Below, in pieces: positions 50,163-59,160 of a DNA stretch of 64,000 nt. A program made the translations under genes and the position numbers. How positions within the stretch are numbered: position 1 is the first letter of the stretch; each line of letters opens with the position of its first letter. This stretch comes from Streptomyces griseofuscus (GTDB lineage Bacteria > Actinomycetota > Actinomycetes > Streptomycetales > Streptomycetaceae), in contig NZ_CP051006.1 in NCBI RefSeq assembly GCF_014673495.1, positions 2,976,001-3,040,000 on the forward strand, given 5' to 3'. A model generated the notes under the pieces. The model saw nothing but the letters and a program-made list of their open reading frames with translations. It had not been told where the DNA came from and searched no databases.

Positions 50163-52589
50163 TCACATCTGCCCCTGGCCCGCCGGTTCCGAGTCCGCCG
50201 GGGCGGCCGCCTCGGACGCCGCCTTGGTGAACGGCGTCATGTCGCTCGCGGAGTCCGAGGGCGATCCCGTCGGGGTCGGCGGGGTGGTGGAACCGGTCGG
50301 CGAGGTCGGGGGCGTGGTCGGCGGTGTCGGCTTGGTCGGGGGCGGGGACGTCGGCTTGGTCTTCGTCGGCGCCGGGGACGTACTCCCGCTGCCGCTCCCC
50401 CCGCCGGGACCGCTGCCCGTGCCGGAGCCCGTCGGGCCGGTCGGGTCCGCCGTGGGGCTCGTCGACGGCCGCACCGGAGCGCCCGTCTCGGCGTACGTGC
50501 CCGCCGGGGCCGGGGGCCTACGGTGGCCCGTGGCCGGCTGCGAGGCCGTGCCCGGTGCCTGCGCCGGGACCGGGCCGGTGGCCGGGTCGTCCGCGTCCTG
50601 GCTGGTGGAGGGGTTGAGGTCGGCCCGTCCCGCCGGGTTCTTGTCGTCGCTGTCATGGGACGTCATGCCGAGCGTCACCACCGTGCCCAGCACCGCCGCG
50701 AGCAGCGCGCCGGAGCCGGCCGCCACCAGATTGCGGCGCGCCAGACGCCGTAGGCCGAGCCCCTTCGCGGCGGGCGCGGCCACGATCCGCGGGGTGACCA
50801 GGGTGTCCGGCACGGCGGGCACCGACAGCATGGACGGCAGCGCGGGCACCGGCTCCGTCGCGGGCTCCCCCACGACCACCGGCACCGGCAGCCCGGGCAG
50901 CTCCCCCGCCCGGTCCGCGACCAGCGCCAGCGCCCTGCGCCCCGCGACCGCGCCCCGCTTGTCGGCGAGCGCGCCGCGCAGCCCGATCGACGCCTCCAGC
51001 TCCGCGCGGGCCCGGTCCAGCCGGCCCCCGCACAGCGCGAGGATTCCCAACTCATGGTGGAAATAGGCTTGTTCGGGCACCTCGCCGGAGTGCAGCGCGG
51101 CCTGCGCGCCGCTGCGCAGCGCCCGCTCCCAGGCGCTCCAGCGCAGCGCGGCGGCGAACGCGGGCGCGGCGGTGCGCGCCAGCTGGACCGCCCCTCCGTC
51201 GTCGCTGCCGTCGACCGGCGGCACCACGGCGGCCAGCGCGGCGAGCACCGCGTCGGCCTCCGCGCTCACCCGCTCCGGGGTGACCGAGGGATGCCCGGCC
51301 CACCAGGCGTAGTGCTGGGCGGCGGTACGGGCCCGCTCCGGTGCGTCGTCGCCGTATCCCGCGGCCTCCAGCTGGGTGCGCACGCCCGCCGCGAGCCGGT
51401 ACCGGGAGCCCGCCGGGGAGACCAGTCCGCAGCTCGCCAGCTCCCCGAGCGCCGCGTCGGCGTGGGTGTCGCCGACCATCGCGGGCAGATGCGCCTGGTG
51501 CGGGACCTCACCGCCGAGGGCGACCGCGAAGCGCAGCGTGGCGCGGGCGGAGGCGCTGAGCCGGGAGGCGAGCAGCGGCGCGGGCGCGGCAGCCTCGCCG
51601 AGCGAGGGCAGCGGACCGCTGTCGGTGAACTCCTGCGCCGGGTTGACCACGGGCCGTACGTCCTCGAAGACGCCGTACTCGTCCACCGCCCCGGATTCGG
51701 CCCGGAGTTGGTCCCGCTGCCGCAGCAACGCGCCCGCCTGCACGAACCGCAGTGGCAGCCCCTCGGACTCGAACCACAGGTCGCCCGCCCAGTTGGCCTC
51801 CTCCTCGGTGAGCACCCGCCCGGCCGTGCGCTCCAGGATGTCCACCCCGCCGGACCGGTCGAGCCCGCCGAGGAAGACCTCCTCGACATCGGCCTCGGCG
51901 GTCGGCGCGGGCACGTCCGGGGTGGCGGAGACCAGGAAGGCGCACTCGGGCGTGGCCTCCAGCAGCTCGTCCAGCTCGGCGCCGCCGAACTCGATGTCGT
52001 CCACCACGACGACCGCGCCGATCTCCGCGAGCGGCGCCCGCAGTTCGAGGCGTTCGGGTCGGTGCCCCGGGGCGTCGTAGACGGTGTGGAAGAGGTCGTG
52101 CAGCAGGTCCTCGGCGGTGCGGTGGATGCCGCACAGGCGCACCACGCCGTCGGGCGCGAGGTCCGCGCAGTCCTCGGCGACCAGGTCGAGCAGGGCGGTG
52201 CGGCCGGACCCGCCGGGGCCGGCGAGCCGTACGGTACGGCCGCGCGCGAGCAGCCGTACCAGCCGCTCCCGAACTTCCTGACGCTCCAGCAGGGGCAGCG
52301 GGTGCTGGGCGGGCCCCGGGGGCACCGGGGGCCGGGCCGCGCGTTCGGCCTCGGCCCGCTCGGCGGCGCCGCGCTTGCGGGGACTGCCCGGGCGGCGGGC
52401 CGGCGGGCAGGGCTCGATCTCGCTGCCGTCCACGGGGTTGACGGTCAGCAGCAGATCGCCGGTGACGAGATGCGCCGTGCGGGCGGGCGCGGGCGTGCTC
52501 GGGCCGAAGTCGGCGGTGAGGGGGTCCCGGGGCGGGCGTCGGGCGCCCGTGTGTCCGTACTCCTCAGGCCCAGGGCTGATCGGGTCCAT
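50163..52589 (-). CDS. Large P-loop ATPase with membrane anchor and Ser/Thr/Pro tail
   Basis: The 808-residue protein begins MDPISPGPEEYGHTG (ATG 52589). It has a P-loop GPGGSGRTALL near 120-130, Walker B AVVVVDDIE near 205, an AAA/NB-ARC-like helical region, and Ala/Arg-rich helical repeats (about 350-590). A single membrane segment (about 618-638) is followed by a Pro/Thr/Ser/Gly-rich tail of about 170 residues that would be outside the cell. The layout recalls signal-transducing STAND ATPases; no DNA-binding domain is present. Role unknown. It is separated from the STAS gene upstream by 236 bases. Confidence 0.78.
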   Translation of the reverse strand: MDPISPGPEEYGHTGARRPPRDPLTADFGPSTPAPARTAHLVTGDLLLTVNPVDGSEIEPCPPARRPGSPRKRGAAERAEAERAARPPVPPGPAQHPLPLLERQEVRERLVRLLARGRTVRLAGPGGSGRTALLDLVAEDCADLAPDGVVRLCGIHRTAEDLLHDLFHTVYDAPGHRPERLELRAPLAEIGAVVVVDDIEFGGAELDELLEATPECAFLVSATPDVPAPTAEADVEEVFLGGLDRSGGVDILERTAGRVLTEEEANWAGDLWFESEGLPLRFVQAGALLRQRDQLRAESGAVDEYGVFEDVRPVVNPAQEFTDSGPLPSLGEAAAPAPLLASRLSASARATLRFAVALGGEVPHQAHLPAMVGDTHADAALGELASCGLVSPAGSRYRLAAGVRTQLEAAGYGDDAPERARTAAQHYAWWAGHPSVTPERVSAEADAVLAALAAVVPPVDGSDDGGAVQLARTAAPAFAAALRWSAWERALRSGAQAALHSGEVPEQAYFHHELGILALCGGRLDRARAELEASIGLRGALADKRGAVAGRRALALVADRAGELPGLPVPVVVGEPATEPVPALPSMLSVPAVPDTLVTPRIVAAPAAKGLGLRRLARRNLVAAGSGALLAAVLGTVVTLGMTSHDSDDKNPAGRADLNPSTSQDADDPATGPVPAQAPGTASQPATGHRRPPAPAGTYAETGAPVRPSTSPTADPTGPTGSGTGSGPGGGSGSGSTSPAPTKTKPTSPPPTKPTPPTTPPTSPTGSTTPPTPTGSPSDSASDMTPFTKAASEAAAPADSEPAGQGQM

Positions 52590-52825
52590 GGGTTCAAGCC
52601 CCCCATAAGCGTCGTGTGCTCGTGTTACGGCCCCTCCCGGCCTGCCGCACGTCGCACTGTCGCTCCGGTCCGGGCCCGCTCGGTCGAGGGTGGCGAGTCG
52701 GGCGGGCGACCGAACCCTAAACCTTCGCTCAGTATCCACGACAGGGCGGGGTGCCCCACGGTCCGAGACGTCACGGTCCGGCGTGGATTGACCGTCCGGT
52801 GTGCTTGCGCCCCTCGGGCACCGGC

Positions 52826-53149
52826 TCACACGCGGGGCAGCGACTCCACCCCGATACCGCCCTCGATCGCGAGGATGCGGTGCAGCCGGGTGGCCACCAA
52901 CAGGCGCTGCATCTGCGGCGGTACACCGCGCAGCACCAGGCGGCGCCCGCAGCGGCCGGCCCGCCGGTGGGCACCCATGATCACACCGAGCCCGGTGGCG
53001 TCCCAGGAGTCCAGTTCGGACAGGTCGAGCACTAGGTCGCCGGCGCCGTCGTCGACGGCCGAGTGCAGGGCCGTACGGGCGTCCGCCGCGCTGCGGACGT
53101 CGAGGCGCCCCCCGACGACCAGCTCGGCGTGGTCGCCCCTGATGTACAT
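52826..53149 (-). CDS. STAS-domain anti-sigma factor antagonist
   Basis: The 107-residue protein has the STAS fold with the phosphorylation segment ELDSWDATGLGV; Thr52 sits where SpoIIAA has its phosphoserine. Such proteins release sigma factors from anti-sigma kinases. No kinase or sigma factor gene is adjacent. The start at 53149 is supported by a GGGGAG upstream. The partner is unknown. Confidence 0.85.
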   Translation of the reverse strand: MYIRGDHAELVVGGRLDVRSAADARTALHSAVDDGAGDLVLDLSELDSWDATGLGVIMGAHRRAGRCGRRLVLRGVPPQMQRLLVATRLHRILAIEGGIGVESLPRV

Positions 53150-53319
53150 ATGCGCTCCCCGTCGAGTGCGGTTGTGGCCAACTCCGTATCAATGGTGTGC
53201 ACCGTCTGACTGAATGCGTGGCGGTGCGGTTGCTGCTTGTAAGCGAACCGATACCGAATTCACCCCTGAGGGTGATGCTCCGGGAGTGAACTCGGTGACG
53301 GAACGCGTCAGTACGCCGA

Positions 53320-54168
53320 TCAGTACGTGTAGAAGCCCTGCCCGCTCTTGCGGCCGATGTCACCGGCATCCACCATCCGGCGCATCAGCTCCGGCGGGGC
53401 GAACTTCTCGTCCTGGGACTCGGTGTAGATGTTCCCGGTGGCGTGCAGCAGGATGTCCACGCCGGTCAGGTCGGTGGTGGCGAGCGGGCCCATGGCGTGC
53501 CCGAAGCCCAGCTTGCAGGCGAGGTCGATGTCCTCGGCGGTCGCCACGCCCGACTCGTAGAGCTTGACGGCCTCCACGACGAGCGCGGAGATGAGGCGGG
53601 TGGTGACGAACCCGGCGACATCGCGGTTGACGACGATGCAGGTCTTGCCGACGGACTCGGCGAACTCCCGTGCGGTGGCGAGCGCTTCGTCGCTCGTCTT
53701 GTAGCCGCGCACCAGCTCGACCAGCTTCATCATCGGCACCGGCGAGAAGAAGTGGACGCCGACGACCCGCTCGGGGTGCTCGGTGGCCGCCGCGATCTTG
53801 GTGATCGGGATGGCGGAGGTGTTGGAGGCGAGCACGGCGTCCGGGCGCACGATCTTGTCGAGCGCGCGGAAGATCTCGTGCTTGACCTCCAGCTTCTCGA
53901 AGACGGCCTCCACGACGACGTCCGCGTCCGCGGCGGCGTCCAGGTCGATGGTCGGGGTGATGCGGCCCAGCGCGGCCTCGGCGTCGGCCGCGTCCAGCTT
54001 GCCCTTGCTCACGAACTTGTCGTACGACGCCTTGATGCCGTCGGTGCCGCGCGCCAGCGCCTCGTCGGTGACATCGCGAAGGACGACCTCCCAGCCCGCC
54101 TGCGCGGCGACCTGAGCGATACCGGACCCCATGAGACCGGCCCCGATGACGGCGAGCTTCCCTGCCAC
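53320..54168 (-). CDS. 3-hydroxybutyryl-CoA dehydrogenase
   Basis: The 282-residue enzyme reduces or oxidises 3-hydroxyacyl-CoA with NAD(H). It has the Rossmann GAGLMGSGIAQVAAQAG, the catalytic His region GVHFFSPVPMMKLVE and the C-terminal dimer domain ending RKSGQGFYTY. GTG start at 54168 follows GGGAG; the longer ATG reading is not supported. It belongs to the FadB/Hbd group and complements the thiolase for butyryl-CoA synthesis or breakdown. Confidence 0.93.
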   Translation of the reverse strand: MAGKLAVIGAGLMGSGIAQVAAQAGWEVVLRDVTDEALARGTDGIKASYDKFVSKGKLDAADAEAALGRITPTIDLDAAADADVVVEAVFEKLEVKHEIFRALDKIVRPDAVLASNTSAIPITKIAAATEHPERVVGVHFFSPVPMMKLVELVRGYKTSDEALATAREFAESVGKTCIVVNRDVAGFVTTRLISALVVEAVKLYESGVATAEDIDLACKLGFGHAMGPLATTDLTGVDILLHATGNIYTESQDEKFAPPELMRRMVDAGDIGRKSGQGFYTY

Positions 54169-54222
54169 GTCCGACTCCCTCTTCCCGCTGTTACCCGCTA
54201 TGGGCATGTGTGCCTTCGGCGG

Positions 54223-54251
54223 ACGATAGCGCTCCGAAGCGGCCGTGTGAC
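54223..54251 (-). promoter_or_regulatory. Candidate promoter of the 3-hydroxybutyryl-CoA dehydrogenase gene
   Basis: On the minus strand GTCACA (54246-54251), a 17-base spacer and TATCGT (54223-54228). The segment just upstream reads CGTTACTTACTGG, with half-sites like the TTACT/AGTAA palindromes before the DUF6230 operon. Confidence 0.45.
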
Positions 54252-54409
54252 CAGTAAGTAACGCGCGTCACGTCTCATTTGACGGACGTCACATCAAGGC
54301 GACTTCCCCCCGGGATCGGAGCGGTGCCCGAACGGCGGTCGACACGGTGCGTGTTCGCGGCGCTACATTCGAGCCACGCGAAAAAGCCTTCGGTGCCGCC
54401 CCGTTGGCC

Positions 54410-55045
54410 CTATCCGCGCACCGCGTACATGAGCACCCGCTCGCTCAGCAGTTCCTCGATGTCGTCCAGCAGCGCCAGCACCTCACGGGAGACCTCGCCC
54501 GGCTCGCGGCGCTTGAGCATCTCGCGGCCGATGACCCGGATGGCCGTGCCGTAGACCCAGCTGACCTGACCGGCCATCAGGCTCGGCAGCTCGTCGTCCT
54601 CGGCCGCCCCGGTCTCCTCGCGCAGCACCTGCTCCAGGTTGGCCTCCACCTGCTGGGCGAGCGCCCAGAGCCGGGAGCGCAGGACCGGCGCCTCCTGGAT
54701 CACGCGCATGAAGTCGGCGTAGCCCGCGAACAGGCCGACCCGGGGGGACACCGCCCGGACCTCGTCCCGCAGCTCACGCAGCACCGCCTGCGCCGCGGAC
54801 TCGCCCTCGGCGCGGCCCCGGACCCAGCGGGCGAGCCGGTCGACCATGCCCGCGGAGCGGTCGAGGAACAGGTCCTCCTTGGCCGGGAAGTAGTTGTAGA
54901 CGGTGTTGACGGAGACGTTGGCCGCGTCGGCGATCTCCGCGACCGTCACCGCGTCGAAGCCACGCTCGATGAACAGCCCCGTGGCGACATCGGAGATGTA
55001 CTGCCGGGTCTGCCGCTTCTTCCGCTCCCTGAGCCCCTCAGCCAT
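54410..55045 (-). CDS. TetR-family regulator of the divergent ABC exporter
   Basis: The 211-residue protein has a TetR helix-turn-helix (IADAANVSVNTVYNYFPAKEDLF) and an acidic ligand domain. ATG at 55045. It is divergent from an ABC ATPase gene, the typical arrangement for a drug-responsive repressor. In the shared region CTCCA-N8-TGGAG and TGAAAA-N17-TTTTCA inverted repeats (55060-55105) may be its sites. Confidence 0.85.
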   Translation of the reverse strand: MAEGLRERKKRQTRQYISDVATGLFIERGFDAVTVAEIADAANVSVNTVYNYFPAKEDLFLDRSAGMVDRLARWVRGRAEGESAAQAVLRELRDEVRAVSPRVGLFAGYADFMRVIQEAPVLRSRLWALAQQVEANLEQVLREETGAAEDDELPSLMAGQVSWVYGTAIRVIGREMLKRREPGEVSREVLALLDDIEELLSERVLMYAVRG

Positions 55046-55125
55046 GCCCGCATCCTAACTTCGCTGCACTCCATGAAAACTTGGAGGCATTGCAATTTTT
55101 CAGGGACTCTGTTTTTCTGTGGGGC

Positions 55126-55911
55126 ATGGCAGCAGTCATCAGCGCGGCGAACCTCGCCCGCACCTTCCAGACGAAAGCCGGCCCGGTCGACGCCGTACGC
55201 GGTGTCGACCTCACCGTCCACGAGGGCGAGATCCTCGGGTTCCTGGGCCCCAACGGCGCCGGGAAGACGACCACCCTGCGCATGCTCACCACCCTCCTGA
55301 AGCCGACCGGCGGCAGCGCCACCGTCGCCGGGCACGACCTGGTCACCGACCCGGCCGGAGTGCGCCGGGCCTCCGGGTACGTGGCCCAGTCCGGTGGCGT
55401 CGACCCAGGGATCAGCGTCCGGGAGGAGCTGGTCACCCAGGCGCGCTTCTACCGGCTGTCCAGGGCCGACGCCGCCGCCCGCGCCGGGGAACTCGCCCGC
55501 GACCTCGACCTCACCGGCCTCCTCGACCGCAAAACGGGGGCCCTCTCCGGCGGTCAGCGCCGCCGCCTGGACATCGCGATGGCCCTGACCCACCGCCCCA
55601 AGGTGCTGTTCCTGGACGAGCCGACGACCGGCCTCGACCCCGGCAGCCGCGCCGACCTGTGGGACCTGGTGCGCCGGCTGCGCGACGAGCACGGTACGAC
55701 CGTCTTCCTGACCACCCACTACCTGGACGAGGCCGACGCCCTCGCCGACCGCCTGGTGATCGTGGACGGCGGGGCGGTCGCCGCCGAGGGCACACCGGGC
55801 GCGCTCAAGCTGCGGTACGGCGGCTCCCTGGACGCCACCCTCCAGGACACCTTCCTGGCCGTGACAGGCCGCGCCCCCGCCCCCACCGACGACGCCCCCG
55901 TCGCCGTATAG
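55126..55911 (+). CDS. Drug-efflux ABC ATPase (DrrA-like)
   Basis: The 261-residue ATPase has Walker A GPNGAGKTT, signature LSGGQRRRLDIAMA, Walker B VLFLDEPTTGLDPGSR and switch histidine in LTTHYL. This is the DrrA/daunorubicin-resistance type. ATG at 55126 (preceded by a weak GTGGGG) matches the family start. The permease follows after 19 bases; divergent TetR regulates. Confidence 0.9.
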   Translation: MAAVISAANLARTFQTKAGPVDAVRGVDLTVHEGEILGFLGPNGAGKTTTLRMLTTLLKPTGGSATVAGHDLVTDPAGVRRASGYVAQSGGVDPGISVREELVTQARFYRLSRADAAARAGELARDLDLTGLLDRKTGALSGGQRRRLDIAMALTHRPKVLFLDEPTTGLDPGSRADLWDLVRRLRDEHGTTVFLTTHYLDEADALADRLVIVDGGAVAAEGTPGALKLRYGGSLDATLQDTFLAVTGRAPAPTDDAPVAV

Positions 55912-55930
55912 CCCCCAGGAGCCCACCGGC

Positions 55931-56680
55931 ATGGTGCTGCACGACACGGCCCTCGTCTACGGCCGCTACCTCCGCCAGTCCCTCCGCTCCCGCTTCGCCA
56001 TGCTCTTCGGCGCCCTCACCCCGCTGCTCTACCTGCTCTTCTTCGGCCCCCTGCTCACGGGTCTGCCGCTCGGTCGGACGGGCAGCTCCTGGCAGATTTT
56101 GGTGCCGGGGCTGCTGCTCCAACTCGGCCTATTCGGCGCCCTGTTCGCCGGATTCACGATCATCATGGAGGGCGCTCAGGGGGTGGTGGAGCGGATGCGG
56201 GTCACCCCGGTCAGCCGGCTCGCCCTGCTGCTCGGCCGGGTGCTGCGCGACGCCACGACGTTCGTGTTCCAGGCGGTCCTGCTGGTGCTGGCCGCCCTGG
56301 TGATGGGCCTGCGCGCGCCCCTGGCGGGGATCCTCATCGGCTTCGGGTTCGTCGCCCTGCTCACCCTCTCCCTGGCCTCCCTGTCGTACGCGATGGGGAT
56401 GAAGGTCCGCACCCCGCAGGAGTTCGGGCCGCTGATCAACGCGGTGTCGATGCCCTCGATGCTGCTGTCCGGCCTGATGCTCCCGATGTCGCTGGCGCCC
56501 ACCTGGCTGGACGTGCTCTCGCACTTCGTGCCGTTCCGCTATCTGGTGGACGCGATACGCGACGCCTACGTGGGCCACTACACGAGCACGCACATGCTCT
56601 ACGGCGTCCTCGTGGCCGTCGGCTTCGCCGCGGTGTCCGTGACGACGGGCACACGGGTGTTCCGGACGGCCGGGGCGTAA
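55931..56680 (+). CDS. ABC-2 type drug-efflux permease (DrrB-like)
   Basis: The 249-residue protein has six membrane segments and the ABC-2 type motif PLINAVSMPSMLLSG. It partners the DrrA-like ATPase. Substrate unknown. Ends 13 bases before cobO. Confidence 0.88.
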   Translation: MVLHDTALVYGRYLRQSLRSRFAMLFGALTPLLYLLFFGPLLTGLPLGRTGSSWQILVPGLLLQLGLFGALFAGFTIIMEGAQGVVERMRVTPVSRLALLLGRVLRDATTFVFQAVLLVLAALVMGLRAPLAGILIGFGFVALLTLSLASLSYAMGMKVRTPQEFGPLINAVSMPSMLLSGLMLPMSLAPTWLDVLSHFVPFRYLVDAIRDAYVGHYTSTHMLYGVLVAVGFAAVSVTTGTRVFRTAGA

Positions 56681-56693
56681 TTACGCTGGGCCC

Positions 56694-57266
56694 ATGGTCA
56701 ATCTGACGCGTATCTACACCCGCACCGGCGACAAGGGCACCACGCACCTCGGTGACATGAGCCGGGTGCCCAAGACGGACCTCAGGATCTCCGCGTACGC
56801 GGACTCCAACGAGGCCAACGCGGTCATCGGCACCGCGATCGCCCTGGGCGGCCTGGACGAGGAGGTCGTCACGGTCCTCACCCGCGTGCAGAACGACCTG
56901 TTCGACGTGGGGGCGGACCTGTCGACCCCGGTGGCGGAGAACCCCGAGTACCCCCCGCTGCGGGTCGAGCAGTTCTACATCGACCGGCTGGAGGCGGACT
57001 GCGACCGCTTCAACGAGCAGCTGGAGAAGCTGCGCTCCTTCATCCTCCCCGGCGGCACCCCGGGCGCGGCCCTGCTCCACCAGGCCTGCACGGTCGTCCG
57101 CCGCGCCGAACGCTCCACCTGGGCGGCCATGGAGGTGCACGGCGACGTCATGAACCCCCTCACCGCCACCTACCTCAACCGCCTCTCCGACCTTCTCTTC
57201 ATCCTGGCCCGCATCGCCAACAAGGCCACCGGCGACGTCCTGTGGGTACCGGGCGGCGAGCGCTAA
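56694..57266 (+). CDS. Cob(I)alamin adenosyltransferase (PduO type)
   Basis: The 190-residue enzyme makes adenosylcobalamin from cob(I)alamin and ATP. It begins MVNLTRIYTRTGDKGTTHLG, the ATP-binding signature of the PduO/MMAB family, and has the trimer helix with FILPGGTPGAALLH and RLSDLLFILAR. It supplies the cofactor for icmA and related mutases. The ATG follows TACGCT (56682-56687) by six bases, so the mRNA may be leaderless even though the ABC gene is close upstream. No B12 riboswitch is present. Its stop overlaps the next gene's by four bases. Confidence 0.93.
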   Translation: MVNLTRIYTRTGDKGTTHLGDMSRVPKTDLRISAYADSNEANAVIGTAIALGGLDEEVVTVLTRVQNDLFDVGADLSTPVAENPEYPPLRVEQFYIDRLEADCDRFNEQLEKLRSFILPGGTPGAALLHQACTVVRRAERSTWAAMEVHGDVMNPLTATYLNRLSDLLFILARIANKATGDVLWVPGGER

Positions 57267-57811
57267 CGGGCACGCTCCCGCTTCGGGAAGAGCGTGTAGC
57301 TCCCGGCGATGACCACATTGATGCCGATCAGCCACACCATCCTCAGCTGCCAAGCCCGCAGCGAACCGGTGTCGCCGTCGGCGCCGACGTACCAGATCGC
57401 CACCTGGAGCAGCGCGAGGGCGACGACGCAGGCCAGAGTCCAGCGGGCCGCCACCCGCCATTCGTGGACGGCGCGGGCCCGGCCGTAGCGGGGCGGGCGC
57501 ACCGGCGGCGGGCCACCGGCGAAGCGGTGCGCGACCCGGGCGTCGGCCCAGCTGACGGTGGCGTGGCCGAGGCCGACCGTGAAGCCGATGTAGACGGCGG
57601 CGAGTCCATGCCGCCAGTCCGCCCGGCCGCCATGCTTCAGATCGATCGCGGTGACCACGAGCAGGACCACCTCCAGCAGTGGCTCGCACAGCAGCAGGGC
57701 CAGTCCGGTGCGCGGCATCCGCAGCCCGTACCGGACACCCAGCCCCGCCGCGAGCAGCACCCAGAACCCCACCTCGCAGCCGACGATCAACGTGACGATC
57801 ACGCCCCACAC
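57263..57811 (-). CDS. Integral membrane protein of unknown function
   Basis: The 182-residue protein has about four hydrophobic segments (6-28, 36-55, 72-90, 125-168) and a loop rich in Arg and Pro (95-115). I recognise no family. Its coding end overlaps the end of the convergent cob(I)alamin adenosyltransferase gene by four bases. ATG at 57811. Confidence 0.7.
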   Translation of the reverse strand: MWGVIVTLIVGCEVGFWVLLAAGLGVRYGLRMPRTGLALLLCEPLLEVVLLVVTAIDLKHGGRADWRHGLAAVYIGFTVGLGHATVSWADARVAHRFAGGPPPVRPPRYGRARAVHEWRVAARWTLACVVALALLQVAIWYVGADGDTGSLRAWQLRMVWLIGINVVIAGSYTLFPKRERAR

Positions 57812-57904
57812 TCCCTTCTCCGCTCCCCGCCTCCCAGGCTCGCGCGGCGCGGGCGGCGGATCGTCGTCTCCCGGGGCGAGTCCGGGGTAAGCGAAAGTGG
57901 CAGT

Positions 57905-57942
57905 CCGGGACCGTCCCCAGGGAGCATCCGCGACGGTCCCGG
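57905..57942. promoter_or_regulatory. Inverted repeat upstream of the NarL-type kinase gene
   Basis: CCGGGACCGTC and GACGGTCCCGG are exact 11-bp arms separated by 16 bases, seven bases ahead of a TTGGAT box (57949-57954). It covers the -35 region and could be the operator of its own response regulator. Confidence 0.5.
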
Positions 57943-57960
57943 TGCGTGTTGGATGGGGTC

Positions 57961-59160
57961 ATGGCCGTACGACTCCCCCGACCGCACCGGTTCGACGTGT
58001 TCCTCGCGGCCGGTGGTCTCGCGGGCGGAATCGTGCTGTGGGCGCTCGGGCTGCACACCTCGGGCAGCGGGGTGCTCGGCGCCGACTGGGGGCTGATCCC
58101 GCTGACGGTCACGGCCGGCCTGGAGCTGCTCCGCCGCACCCGGCCCCAACTCGCGCTGATCCTCGGCACCTTCGCCATCACCTTCGACATGTTCACCCCG
58201 GGCAATGTGGCGACGATCCTGATGTTCACGGACCTCGCCTACACCGCCGTGCTCTACGGCTCACCGGCCGCCGCCCGCCGTATCCCGGTCACCACCGGGC
58301 TGGTCAGCCTCGGCGTGACGCTCGGCTTCCTCGTCTGGTGGCGGGAGCCGCAGGCGATCCTGGTCGGCCTCGGCTGCGCCGTGGTCTCCTTCGGCCCCGC
58401 CGCCACCGGGGCCCTGGTGCGCAACCATCACGAGGCCGCCGAGACCGCCCGACTGCGAGCCGAACAGACCGCGCTGCTCGCGGAGCTGGACCGGACCCAG
58501 GCGGTGACCGCCGAACGGGCGCGAATGGCACGGGAGTTGCACGACATGGTCGCGGGCCATCTGTCGGCCATCGCGATCCACTCCACGGCCGCGCTCTCCC
58601 TCGACGACCCGGACACCTCCCGCGCGTCCCTCACCGTCATCCGGGAGAACAGCGTGGCAGGACTGACCGAGATGCGGCGGCTGATCGGCATCCTGCGGGA
58701 CAGCGGCGGCGAGAGCGGGCCGATGCCGACACCGACGCTCGACGGGCTCGGCGCACTGGTCGCCGGCGCCCGCGCCAACGGGCTGGACATCACCCTCGAC
58801 GCCGGTCAGGGCAGTGTCCCGGCACCGGTCGAGCTGGCCGCCTACCGGATCGTGCAGGAGTCGCTGACCAACGCCCTCAAGCACGCGGCCCCGGGACCCG
58901 TCCTGGTCCTGCTGCGCCGGGCGGACGACGCCCTGCGGATCGAGGTGAGCAGCCCCTACCGGCCCGGCGACGGACCCCGGGCGCCCGGCTCGGGTGCCGG
59001 GCTCCCCGGGATGCGGGAGCGGGCCGCGCTGCTCGGCGGAACCCTGACCGCCGGCCCGGGCGGTGACCGCTGGACCGTACACGCCCTCCTTCCACTGGCC
59101 GAGCACACCCTCGCCCGGCCCGCCCGCACCGAAGTCTCCGACGAAGAGGTCCCCGCATGA
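57961..59160 (+). CDS. Sensor histidine kinase (NarX-type, HisKA_3)
   Basis: The 399-residue protein has four to six hydrophobic segments in the first 160 residues, a short HisKA_3 dimerisation region with ELHDMVAGHLS (His194), and a C-terminal ATPase with AAYRIVQESLTNALKHA and the G box GAGLPGMRERA. ATG at 57961 is six bases after TTGGAT. Overlaps the regulator gene by four bases. Signal unknown. Confidence 0.88.
   Translation: MAVRLPRPHRFDVFLAAGGLAGGIVLWALGLHTSGSGVLGADWGLIPLTVTAGLELLRRTRPQLALILGTFAITFDMFTPGNVATILMFTDLAYTAVLYGSPAAARRIPVTTGLVSLGVTLGFLVWWREPQAILVGLGCAVVSFGPAATGALVRNHHEAAETARLRAEQTALLAELDRTQAVTAERARMARELHDMVAGHLSAIAIHSTAALSLDDPDTSRASLTVIRENSVAGLTEMRRLIGILRDSGGESGPMPTPTLDGLGALVAGARANGLDITLDAGQGSVPAPVELAAYRIVQESLTNALKHAAPGPVLVLLRRADDALRIEVSSPYRPGDGPRAPGSGAGLPGMRERAALLGGTLTAGPGGDRWTVHALLPLAEHTLARPARTEVSDEEVPA

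Noticed and set aside
50163..53369. Extended 1,068-residue reading of the P-loop gene
   Set aside because: The upstream part crosses the STAS gene and has Arg/Pro-rich nonsense composition. ATG at 52589 is a natural start.
56600..56694. B12 riboswitch before the cob(I)alamin adenosyltransferase gene
   Set aside because: Only 13 bases separate it from the ABC gene, and no B12-box or long leader is present.
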